From positions 372,001 to 436,000 of the forward strand of contig NZ_WUUK01000002.1 of assembly GCF_009831115.1 (NCBI RefSeq): a DNA stretch of 64,000 nt, written 5' to 3'. Within the stretch, counting starts at the first letter, position 1, and the number at the start of each line of letters is the position of its first letter. This document shows, one piece after another, positions 41,788-49,318 of the stretch. This DNA is from Salinicoccus hispanicus (GTDB taxonomy: Bacteria > Bacillota > Bacilli > Staphylococcales > Salinicoccaceae). The notes beneath the pieces were generated by a model. It worked only from the letters and a program-made list of their open reading frames with translations. It did no database searches and was not told where the DNA came from. The translations under genes and the position numbers were made by a program.

Positions 41788-43203
41788 ATGGAATTTACGA
41801 ATCAACCCGTGCTTATCTGGTTTGTCGTTGGTTACGGCGTATTCATGCTGCTTCTTGGCATGTACTACTCAAAAAAGATCAGTTCAAGCGAGGACTTCAT
41901 ACTCGCCGGGAAGTCGCTCGGCCCTGTCGTTCTGATGGGGACACTGCTTGCAACATGGGTGGGAAGCGGTTCAGTAACGGGTGGACAGAACTCACTGGCC
42001 TATTCCTTCGGCATATGGCCGGCGCTCATGTCGACACTGCCATCACTCATCGGGATCGGGACGATTTTCCTGATTTCATCAAAGATTAAAAACTACGGTA
42101 AATACACCGTCGCAGAAATACTTGAAGTAAAATACGGCAGGGCGGCAAGCCTGCTCGCTGCCTTCATCATCATTCTTGCTTTTGTCGGCATCGTTTCATA
42201 CCAGTACCAGGGGCTGGCATACATCCTGAACATTTCAATCGGTATCCCTGTCGGCACAGCGACCATCATCGCTGCAGTCATCATCATATTCCTGGCCGGC
42301 ATCGGCGGTTTGATGTCAGTCGCACCGACGGATGCATTCAGTGCATTCCTGGTCATCTTCGGCCTGATCATTGCACTGCCGATCGCACTATCCGTCGGCG
42401 GCGGCTGGAGTGAGATCACATCGAATGTGCCGGAGAGTCATCTGAGCGCGACCGGATCACTCAGTTTCATACAGCTTATGGGGTATTATATCCCGACACT
42501 GTTCCTGCTGCTCGGGGACCAGAACATCTATCAGCGGATGTCTTCTTCAATGAATGACAAATCCACAAAGCTCGGTACAGCCGGCTGGATCATCGGTCTG
42601 ATCATCGTGACACCCCTGATCTCCATTCTCGCGTTCATATCCCGTTCCATGTTTCCCGACATCGACCCGGGCATGGCACTGATTGCGATCACAAGTGTAC
42701 TGCCGGTTGTCATCGGCGGCATACTGATTGCGGCACTCACTGCATTCATCGTCACAACAGGAAACTCCTATCTATTGTCTGCTGCAACCAGTGTCGTCTA
42801 TGACCTTGTTGGAAAGTACATGAAGAAAGATATCGATGATCATCAGAAGCTCGTCTACACAAGAATTCTCATCCCGATCCTCGGTATCATCGCGTTCCTG
42901 CTGACGATGTATTTCCCGACGGTACTGTCCGTACAGATGTATGCCTATACAGTATATGGCGCAGGTATCACACCGGCACTGCTCGCAGTCTTCCTGTTCC
43001 CGAAAGTCACCAAGGCTGCCGGTCTTGCGTCCATGGCGTCCGGACTCGTTTCCACATTGTTCTGGGAGTTCTTCTTCGTCCAGTCGACAGGCATCAACTC
43101 GGCAATCATCTCTGTGCCGATCGCCTTCATCGTACTGTTCGTCGTAGCGATGTTCACCAAAGGACAGCATAACGAACTGAAGGGAGCACCGGAAAATGGA
43201 TAG
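41788..43203 (+). CDS. Sodium:solute symporter (SSS family)
   Basis: A 471-residue transporter with about thirteen helices: SSEDFILAGKSLGPVV, ATWVGSGSVTGGQNS, GGLMSVAPTDAFSA and GDQNIYQRM loops are typical of the SSS family. The substrate is unknown. Its stop overlaps the start of the M24 hydrolase gene by 8 bases, so the two are translationally coupled and the symporter most likely imports that enzyme's substrate. AAGGGGG precedes the ATG by 8 bases. Confidence 0.9.
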   Translation: MEFTNQPVLIWFVVGYGVFMLLLGMYYSKKISSSEDFILAGKSLGPVVLMGTLLATWVGSGSVTGGQNSLAYSFGIWPALMSTLPSLIGIGTIFLISSKIKNYGKYTVAEILEVKYGRAASLLAAFIIILAFVGIVSYQYQGLAYILNISIGIPVGTATIIAAVIIIFLAGIGGLMSVAPTDAFSAFLVIFGLIIALPIALSVGGGWSEITSNVPESHLSATGSLSFIQLMGYYIPTLFLLLGDQNIYQRMSSSMNDKSTKLGTAGWIIGLIIVTPLISILAFISRSMFPDIDPGMALIAITSVLPVVIGGILIAALTAFIVTTGNSYLLSAATSVVYDLVGKYMKKDIDDHQKLVYTRILIPILGIIAFLLTMYFPTVLSVQMYAYTVYGAGITPALLAVFLFPKVTKAAGLASMASGLVSTLFWEFFFVQSTGINSAIISVPIAFIVLFVVAMFTKGQHNELKGAPENG

Positions 43204-44332
43204 AGCGAAAAGAATCGAGAACTTGAGAGCACTCATGACAGAAAAGCAGCTCGATAGAGTCATCATATTCAATTTTGAAAATCAGTTCTATTTCAGTGGA
43301 CTGAGAGCAATCACCTACTCGAGACCCATCATCATGATTGTTGAACGGGACCAGCAGAGCCTGATCATTCCGAAGCTTGAAGAAAAGCATGCCAGGGAGA
43401 AGACGGCAGCTGACCATATCCATGTCTACCATGAAGTGGGAGGCAATGACGGTGGCAGTACAGATTATCTTACGCTTTTCGATGAAGTACTGTCCGGGCT
43501 GAATGATGGCGGTCGGATTGGGATTGAAAGTGAGTCGCTGCCAGTAAAACTGTCCTCCTCGATCAAAAAGAAAAATGGGACACTTGTCGATATCCAGAAA
43601 GATATTGCACAGATGCGTGCCATCAAGAGTGCAGAAGAGATCGAACTGATCAAGCGTTCCGGAGAACTGGTGAGCGGTGCACTCAAGCACACGATCGAGA
43701 ACTCCAAGCCAGGGGAATCGGAGCTTGAAATCGACTACCACGGCAACCAGTATCTTTTCGATACGGTGTCCGAACACTACACCGATTCGACATTGGACTT
43801 CTTCGTCATGTCTCCTTCAGGTGTCGCGCGGACCAACATGCCGCATATCTTCTCCAACACCCGGAAACTGGAAGAAGGGGACGTCATCATCCACAGCCGT
43901 CAGGTCGGCCTGAACGGCTACCGTGCAGAATGTGAACGGACATGCTTCATCGGCCAGCCGACAGAAGCGCAGGAGAAGGAGTTCAAAGTCATGCTGGAAG
44001 CCCATCTCGCAGCGCTTGATTTCATCAAGCCCGGCGTAACGGCAAAAGCCGTCAATGAAGCCGCTCTCGAAATCATTCGTCCAGCCGGCTATGAAGCATA
44101 TGTTTCCCACAGGACCGGGCACGGCATCGGCATCGGACAGCACGAAGAACCTTCACTCCGATTCGATAATGACCTTGTGCTCGAACCGGATATGGTATTC
44201 TGTGTCGAACCCGGTATCTATATCCCGGACGTCGGTGGGTTCAGACATTCCGATACGGTTGTCCTGACTGAAGATGGCGCAGACATTATCACGGAATATC
44301 CGAGAGATCTGGAGAGTCTCGTTATGCAATGA
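43196..44332 (+). CDS. Creatinase-like M24 protein without full metal site
   Basis: A 378-residue protein with an N-terminal creatinase/prolidase domain and a C-terminal pita-bread domain (HRTGHGIGIGQHEEP, FCVEPGIYIPDVGGF). Three of the five metal ligands of true prolidases look replaced. The aspartate after GDVII is serine, the aspartate before the conserved Arg-Thr is glutamate (AECERT), and the glutamate in GGFRxED is serine (GGFRHSD). Creatinase shows the same kind of losses. A hydrolase for a small imported compound (creatine-like, ectoine-like or another amide) is therefore more likely than an Xaa-Pro peptidase. Confidence 0.8.
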   Translation: MDRAKRIENLRALMTEKQLDRVIIFNFENQFYFSGLRAITYSRPIIMIVERDQQSLIIPKLEEKHAREKTAADHIHVYHEVGGNDGGSTDYLTLFDEVLSGLNDGGRIGIESESLPVKLSSSIKKKNGTLVDIQKDIAQMRAIKSAEEIELIKRSGELVSGALKHTIENSKPGESELEIDYHGNQYLFDTVSEHYTDSTLDFFVMSPSGVARTNMPHIFSNTRKLEEGDVIIHSRQVGLNGYRAECERTCFIGQPTEAQEKEFKVMLEAHLAALDFIKPGVTAKAVNEAALEIIRPAGYEAYVSHRTGHGIGIGQHEEPSLRFDNDLVLEPDMVFCVEPGIYIPDVGGFRHSDTVVLTEDGADIITEYPRDLESLVMQ

Positions 44333-44360
44333 AGAATATTGTACTGCAAATGTAAGCACC

Positions 44361-44396
44361 AAGAATCCAGAAAACATTCGTTTTCTGGATTCTTTT
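44361..44396 (+). terminator. Rho-independent terminator after M24 gene
   Basis: A perfect 15-bp inverted repeat (44361-44375 and 44380-44394) with a 4-base loop is followed by TTTTATT. Confidence 0.93.
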
Positions 44397-44469
44397 ATTC
44401 ATAATCGCTGTTGTGAATTAATATTTCAGAAAAACAACGACCTGATAATGAAATTTGCGAGAATACTAT

Positions 44470-44519
44470 TGAAACCGTTCCCAGTTCACTTTGACAAACT
44501 TGTGAACAATCCATAGACT
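44470..44519 (+). promoter_or_regulatory. Promoter, cre site and palindrome of GMC dehydrogenase operon
   Basis: TTGACA (44491-44496), 17 bases and TAGACT (44514-44519) form a likely promoter. TGAAACCGTTCCCA at 44470-44483 matches 13 of 14 cre positions and lies just upstream of the -35 box, where CcpA can activate or repress. GTTCAC (44484-44489) and GTGAAC (44502-44507) flank the -35 box as an inverted repeat, a possible operator. Confidence 0.5.
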
Positions 44520-44561
44520 GGAACTGAGGCTAGATCAATTTTTGGAAAAAGGAGGGTAATT

Positions 44562-45368
44562 ATGGATAATAATGAACGGAAAGGCAAGGAACACAAGGAA
44601 AAGACATTCTCACGTCGGGATTTCCTTAAAACATCCGGTGTCGCCGCCGGTGGTATTGTTGGTGGGTCTCTACTCGGCGGTCTGGTTGGGATGGAGCATG
44701 GTTCGAATAATGCGCAACAGCCTGAAAGCGCTACCGGGAGTGATGGTGCTGAGGGTGGTCAGACAGCACAAGCAGAAACGTACGACGCACGGACTTTCTT
44801 CAGTCGGAGTGAGGACTTTGAAACACTTGCTGCTGCGACTGAGAGAATCTATCCAGAAGATGATAACGGTCCAGGTGCAATCGCACTGGGTGTGCCTTAT
44901 TTCATCGACAAGCAGCTGTACGGCTTTTGGGGTGCGAACGGTACCGATTATAAAATGGGGCCGTTTAGACCGATGGCGTCCGATACCCATGGTCGTCAGG
45001 AAAAATTGAATCGAGGCGACATGTTCCTGCTTGGCATCAGACGTCTGCAGGAAGTCAGCCAGGAAGAGCACGATGAAGCGTTTCATAACCTGGACGAAGA
45101 AACTCAAGACGAATTGCTGAAAATGTTTGAATCAGGCGATGTGGAAGTACCGGGCATGCGCGCAGAGGCTTTCTTTTCACTTCTGCGCAATACGACGATA
45201 GAAGGTGTCTATGCCGATCCCGCGTATGGCGGCAACAAAGATATGCAAGGATGGAAGATGATAGAGTATCCTGGTCCACGTATGGGCTGGACAAACGATA
45301 TCCAGTCAGAGGAATTCCAATCCCTTGAGCCTGAAAGTTTAAGATCATATCAAGGAGGCGGAGTATAG
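44562..45368 (+). CDS. Gluconate 2-dehydrogenase subunit 3-like, Tat-exported
   Basis: A 268-residue protein with a twin-arginine signal (SRRDFLK at residues 18-24, then a hydrophobic, glycine-rich stretch). The mature domain (ETLAAATERIYPEDDNGPGAI, VPYFIDKQLYG) fits the small subunit of membrane-bound GMC dehydrogenases. It probably escorts the co-folded large subunit, which has no signal of its own, through the Tat system. AAAGGAGGG precedes the ATG by 8 bases. The large-subunit gene starts at the very next base after its stop. Confidence 0.87.
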   Translation: MDNNERKGKEHKEKTFSRRDFLKTSGVAAGGIVGGSLLGGLVGMEHGSNNAQQPESATGSDGAEGGQTAQAETYDARTFFSRSEDFETLAAATERIYPEDDNGPGAIALGVPYFIDKQLYGFWGANGTDYKMGPFRPMASDTHGRQEKLNRGDMFLLGIRRLQEVSQEEHDEAFHNLDEETQDELLKMFESGDVEVPGMRAEAFFSLLRNTTIEGVYADPAYGGNKDMQGWKMIEYPGPRMGWTNDIQSEEFQSLEPESLRSYQGGGV

Positions 45369-47120
45369 ATGGCTGAAGAACTTGAAAAAGTAGACGTTGT
45401 TGTCGTTGGCATGGGCTGGGCGGGCGGTATTATTGCTGCAGAACTGGCGAAAGCCGGCAGAAGTGTTGTGGGCTTGGAAAAAGGCAGTAGCAAAAAGCGC
45501 AGTGACTTCATTGGTGTGAAGGATGAACTGCGTTTTGATAACCGCTACCACATCATGCAGAATCTATCCGGAGATACAGTCACATCGAGAAACGAAGTGG
45601 ATGACACGGCACTGCCGATCAGAACAACGAAAGATATGCAGCTCGGTACGGATATCGGTGGCGCCAGCCTCCACTGGGCGGGTGCAACATACCGGTATTG
45701 GCCGTATGAATTTGAGATCAGAAGCCAGACGATCGATCGCTACGGTGAGGATAAGATTCCTGACGATATGAACTTGCAGGACTGGGGCATTTCATATGAA
45801 GAAATGGAACCGTACTATGAGAAGTGGGAGTATACTGCTGGCATCTCTGGTGAACAGGATCCATTGGCACCGGAACGCAACCGTCCATGGCCGAACCCAC
45901 CTCTTATGGAAACACCATCATTGAAACTATTCAAAGACGCGACAGCGAATCTCGGCCTGCATCCATTCCAAGTGGCTGCCGGAAACTTATCTCAGAATTA
46001 CGAGAACCCGGATGGTGAGCAGCTGAATGCGTGCATGTACTGTTCGTTCTGTACAAGAGCCGGGTGTGACTTTGCAGCAAAATCGGATCCACTTGCGACA
46101 GTTGTGCCGACTGCTTTGAAGCAGGATAGCTTTGAACTTAGAACACGCGCCAATGTCCGACGGGTACTCTATGATGAGGAAACACAAAAAGCAACGGGTG
46201 TCATGTACGTCGACGAAACGACAGGGGAAGAATATGAACAGCCCGCAGACGTCGTTGTACTGGCAGCATTTGCCTTTACGAATAACCGGTTGCTGATGCT
46301 TTCAGATATCGGAGAACAGTATGATCCGGAAACAAGGGAAGGCACCTTGGGTCGCAATTTCAATGGTCAGTACAACTCCGCGTTCAACGGTACCCAAGGA
46401 TTATTTGAAAATGAAAGGTTCAATCTCTACATGGGCGCGGGTGCACTCGGTGCGGCAGTGACAGATTATGCAGCAGATAACTTCGACCACACAGATCTTG
46501 ATTTCATTGGCGGCGGTGCCATTGAGCTGAGACAATACGGTTTCGGAGCCATCTCGAGCAGTAATAACCGCCCAAGCGATACGCCAAGCTGGGGAAAACA
46601 GTATAAGGCAGATTCATTACACTACGCGTACAGAGCATTAAGAATCTGGTACACGAATATTGCCATGTCATACTGGCACAACTATTTGGATCTTGATCCT
46701 ACATATGTTGACGAATACGGTGACCCGCTCCTTCGTGCGACGTATAAGTTTGGTTCTCAAGAGCGCGCCATTGCGCAGTTCGGTGTGGAGAAGTGTCATG
46801 AGATCATGGAAGAGATGGGCGCCGATATCATCCAGGATGATGAAGTGCCTGAAGAGTTCAATCACGTCTATTCCGGTGGCCACTATACAGGTGGCGTCGT
46901 TATGGGAGAGGATCCGGAAACATCGGTCGTCAACAACTATCTTCAGATGTGGGATGTCGATAACTTGTTTGTCGTTGGTGGATCTGCATTTCCACAGTTC
47001 GGTGGACACCACCCGACACCAACCATCGGTGCACTTTCCTACAGAGCAGCAGAAGGCATCGAAGAATTCCTGGAAAATGGTGAGCAGCTGGCTACCGCGA
47101 AAGGGACACTGAGAGCTTAG
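45369..47120 (+). CDS. GMC oxidoreductase, gluconate 2-dehydrogenase flavoprotein type
   Basis: A 583-residue FAD enzyme. VVVGMGWAGGIIAAELAKAG at residues 10-29 binds FAD, TDIGGASLHWAG is a GMC-type loop, and the C-terminal GGSAFPQFGGHHPTPTIGAL carries the catalytic histidine region. The cysteine cluster CMYCSFCTRAGC near residue 220 is typical of gluconate/sorbitol-type dehydrogenases. It should oxidise a polyol or sugar acid at the outer membrane face and pass electrons to the respiratory chain. The usual cytochrome c subunit is not encoded beside it. Confidence 0.87.
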   Translation: MAEELEKVDVVVVGMGWAGGIIAAELAKAGRSVVGLEKGSSKKRSDFIGVKDELRFDNRYHIMQNLSGDTVTSRNEVDDTALPIRTTKDMQLGTDIGGASLHWAGATYRYWPYEFEIRSQTIDRYGEDKIPDDMNLQDWGISYEEMEPYYEKWEYTAGISGEQDPLAPERNRPWPNPPLMETPSLKLFKDATANLGLHPFQVAAGNLSQNYENPDGEQLNACMYCSFCTRAGCDFAAKSDPLATVVPTALKQDSFELRTRANVRRVLYDEETQKATGVMYVDETTGEEYEQPADVVVLAAFAFTNNRLLMLSDIGEQYDPETREGTLGRNFNGQYNSAFNGTQGLFENERFNLYMGAGALGAAVTDYAADNFDHTDLDFIGGGAIELRQYGFGAISSSNNRPSDTPSWGKQYKADSLHYAYRALRIWYTNIAMSYWHNYLDLDPTYVDEYGDPLLRATYKFGSQERAIAQFGVEKCHEIMEEMGADIIQDDEVPEEFNHVYSGGHYTGGVVMGEDPETSVVNNYLQMWDVDNLFVVGGSAFPQFGGHHPTPTIGALSYRAAEGIEEFLENGEQLATAKGTLRA

Positions 47121-47126
47121 ACATGA

Positions 47127-47165
47127 ATAACTCTGGAGACACATTCTCTCCAGAGTTATCTTTGT
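47127..47165 (+). terminator. Rho-independent terminator after GMC gene
   Basis: A 13-bp stem (47127-47139 and 47147-47159) with a 7-base loop is followed by CTTTGTTTT. Confidence 0.88.
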
Positions 47166-47237
47166 TTTAGGTATGCTATAATATGGCCGCTGTCAGTTTT
47201 TTATTTATTGTATTATACATAGGATGGAGGGGAGCGT

Positions 47238-47270
47238 ATGAATAAATACGGATTTGTTCATACATACTAA
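47238..47270 (+). CDS. Possible 10-codon leader peptide before M42 peptidase
   Basis: GGAGGGG at 47225-47231 stands 6 bases before an ATG that opens a ten-codon frame (MNKYGFVHTY) ending at TAA 47268-47270. The peptidase ATG follows one base later and has no ribosome site of its own. The strong site therefore either drives a coupling leader peptide or marks a lost or shifted original start. Confidence 0.4.
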   Translation: MNKYGFVHTY

Positions 47271-47271
47271 T

Positions 47272-48300
47272 ATGTTTAAAAAAGAAGAGACGATTTCATT
47301 TCTGACAGAACTACTGTCGATCAACAGCCCGTCAGGATATACAAAACACGCGGTGGATCATGTGCGCGAAACACTTGAATCGGTCGGTTATGATACCGAA
47401 ACAACACCGAAGGGCAACCTGGTTGTCAGTGTAGCAGGCAAGGATACTTCACGTACCCGGGGGCTCAGTGCCCACGTGGATACACTGGGTCTGATGGTGC
47501 GTTCCATCAACGATGATGGCACACTGTCATTGACCAAACTCGGCGGGCCGCTTACACCAACGCTTGATGGGGAATACTGCGATATCATTACCCGCGACGA
47601 CAAGGTATTTACAGGTACGATTCTATCCAAGTCACCATCCATTCACGTCTATAAGGACGCAGCAACGAAGGAACGGGATATCGATGGCCTCGTCGTCAAG
47701 CTGGATGAACGTGTCACGAGCAAAGAGGATGTTAAAGAGTTGGGCATCCAGAATGGCGATATTATTGCTTACGATCCGAAAGTCGTCGTCACGGATTCAG
47801 GTTTTGTAAAATCCAGATTCCTGGATGATAAAGCATCTGTGGCCATCCTGGTCAGTGTACTGAAAGGACTAAAGGCGGAGAATATCGTCCCTGCCACAAA
47901 CCTGAAGTTCATCTTCTCCACCTATGAAGAAGTGGGTCACGGTGCCGCATGGATTCCAGAGGAGATCACTGAACTTCTCGCAGTCGATATGGGATGTATC
48001 GGACTGGATCTCGAATGTACAGAGTTCGACGTATCCATCTGCGCAAAAGATTCATCAGGGCCTTATGACTACGGTATGACGACAGACCTTATCAATCATG
48101 CGAAAGATAAGGAGCTCAACTACGCGGTCGATATCTATCCAATGTACGGCAGCGACGCATCTGCAGCACTCGGTGCCGGTGCAAACATCAAAGCCGCACT
48201 GATCGGTCCAGGTGTTGCGAGCAGTCACGGTATGGAGCGCACACATACGGATGCGATAGAGAATACGTTTGAACTGATTATGGCGTATATAGAAAACTAA
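47272..48300 (+). CDS. M42-family aminopeptidase/glucanase-type metallopeptidase
   Basis: A 342-residue dinuclear-metal peptidase. Metal ligands are visible in LSAHVDTLG (His), LDDKASVA (bridging Asp), STYEEVGHG (Glu pair), LAVDMG (Asp) and SHGMERTH (His). Such enzymes are large cytosolic tetrahedral aminopeptidases that trim peptides. In-frame TTG 47254 is an alternative start, but the family N-terminus (a helix leading to LLSINSPSG) fits ATG 47272. Initiation probably depends on the upstream short frame. Confidence 0.87.
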   Translation: MFKKEETISFLTELLSINSPSGYTKHAVDHVRETLESVGYDTETTPKGNLVVSVAGKDTSRTRGLSAHVDTLGLMVRSINDDGTLSLTKLGGPLTPTLDGEYCDIITRDDKVFTGTILSKSPSIHVYKDAATKERDIDGLVVKLDERVTSKEDVKELGIQNGDIIAYDPKVVVTDSGFVKSRFLDDKASVAILVSVLKGLKAENIVPATNLKFIFSTYEEVGHGAAWIPEEITELLAVDMGCIGLDLECTEFDVSICAKDSSGPYDYGMTTDLINHAKDKELNYAVDIYPMYGSDASAALGAGANIKAALIGPGVASSHGMERTHTDAIENTFELIMAYIEN

Positions 48301-48317
48301 TATTCCATTGACTGACT

Positions 48318-48354
48318 CACCGCTTGTCACTATGATGACTTAGCGGTGTTTTTA
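48318..48354 (+). terminator. Rho-independent terminator after M42 gene
   Basis: CACCGCT (48318-48324) and AGCGGTG (48342-48348) pair, with a second inner stem GTCA/TGAC, and TTTTTATTT follows. Confidence 0.88.
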
Positions 48355-48458
48355 TTTGTAATATTAATTTTTCTGTATTTATTTCTGTTTACCAGTTATA
48401 GGTATCAAATAAAAATAATAAAAATTTTGAAAATTAGCTTTATTATTTTGTTTTATTC

Positions 48459-48508
48459 TGATATACTGTGAAATATCAAAAGTAAACAAACATATAAATA
48501 AACAAACA
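48459..48508 (+). promoter_or_regulatory. Extended -10 promoter and direct-repeat operator of deoxysugar operon
   Basis: TGATATACT (48459-48467) is an extended -10 box; the -35 box is poor. Just downstream, TAAACAAACA occurs twice (48483-48492 and 48499-48508) with a 16-base period, so the copies lie near one face of the helix. DeoR-family regulators often bind A/C-rich direct repeats of this sort, and a DeoR gene ends this operon. A repressor site is inferred. The rest of the 333-base gap holds a terminator, a cre site and AT-rich sequence. Confidence 0.55.
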
Positions 48509-48581
48509 AAGATATTCCATGGTTCAGTTGTTCTTAGTCAATAAGGTATAAATACAGATACATCTTTTTTTTAAAAATAAA

Positions 48582-48595
48582 TGAAAGCGTTTACT
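48582..48595. promoter_or_regulatory. cre site (CcpA) of deoxysugar operon
   Basis: TGAAAGCGTTTACT matches 13 of 14 cre positions. It lies about 110 bases after the proposed transcription start and 38 bases before the first gene, a position suited to CcpA roadblock repression. Confidence 0.7.
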
Positions 48596-48633
48596 TTATG
48601 ATGATAATCCTTACTGAAAAGGAGTTTTCCTGT

Positions 48634-49287
48634 ATGAGTGAAATTTTGAAAGAATTATCCAAGTATGCAGCAAAAATGGTCGATACTAACCTGGTTGTCG
48701 GAGCTGGCGGAAACTTGAGTGTTCGGGATGATACATATATGTATATATCTCCAAGCGGATACGATCTAAAAGAAATCACAGAAGAAGATTGGGTCAAAGT
48801 CAAGCTGGAGACAGGAGAGGTTATGAGTGAATTGAAACCTTCTTCAGAGTTGGAAATGCATTTGGAGTGCTTTCGAAGAAGTCCTGGAATCAAAGCAGTA
48901 CTGCATGCACATCCGACATATTCGATAGCGGTGTCTTCAGCAGGCCAAGAGATCCAGCCCATGTTCCCAGACTATCCGGCAATGGTAAAAAAGGTTTCCT
49001 ATATAGATTATGTGATTCCTACCAATCATCTTATTGCTGAAGCAGTGGGGGAAGTAGTGGCTGAAAGTCAGGCTGTAGTGATGAGAAATCATGGAGTACT
49101 CACTGTGGGAGCAACAATGAAAGAAGCTTTTTTCTACATGCAATTGACCGAAGAGGCGGCAAAGGTTTACGCTATTTCTTCCATGGTAGGCAAACCAAAT
49201 ATACTTTCAGAGGAAGAATGTGATGATTTACGAAATCTATCGGCAGAGACGTATCGTTCAAGTCTTCTGAAAAAACAAAAACTGTGA
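48634..49287 (+). CDS. fucA: Class II aldolase, fuculose-1-phosphate type
   Basis: A 217-residue zinc aldolase that should split L-fuculose-1-phosphate into DHAP and L-lactaldehyde. GAGGNLSVRD, SGYDLKEITEED, the catalytic glutamate in SSELEMHLECF, the zinc pair in LHAHPTYSIA and a third zinc histidine in RNHGVLTVG are visible. ATG 48634 follows AAGGAG by about 10 bases and gives the FucA family length; ATG 48598 would add 12 unsupported residues. It is the first gene of the operon. Confidence 0.85.
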   Translation: MSEILKELSKYAAKMVDTNLVVGAGGNLSVRDDTYMYISPSGYDLKEITEEDWVKVKLETGEVMSELKPSSELEMHLECFRRSPGIKAVLHAHPTYSIAVSSAGQEIQPMFPDYPAMVKKVSYIDYVIPTNHLIAEAVGEVVAESQAVVMRNHGVLTVGATMKEAFFYMQLTEEAAKVYAISSMVGKPNILSEEECDDLRNLSAETYRSSLLKKQKL

Positions 49288-49318
49288 TAATCGAAATCAA
49301 AAAAGGGGGTGGAAGATA

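Noticed and set aside
48483-48508. The TAAACAAACA repeats as a possible start of a CRISPR array or replication iterons.
   Set aside because: Only two 10-base copies with 6 bases between them, no spacers, no cas or rep genes nearby; an operator is simpler.
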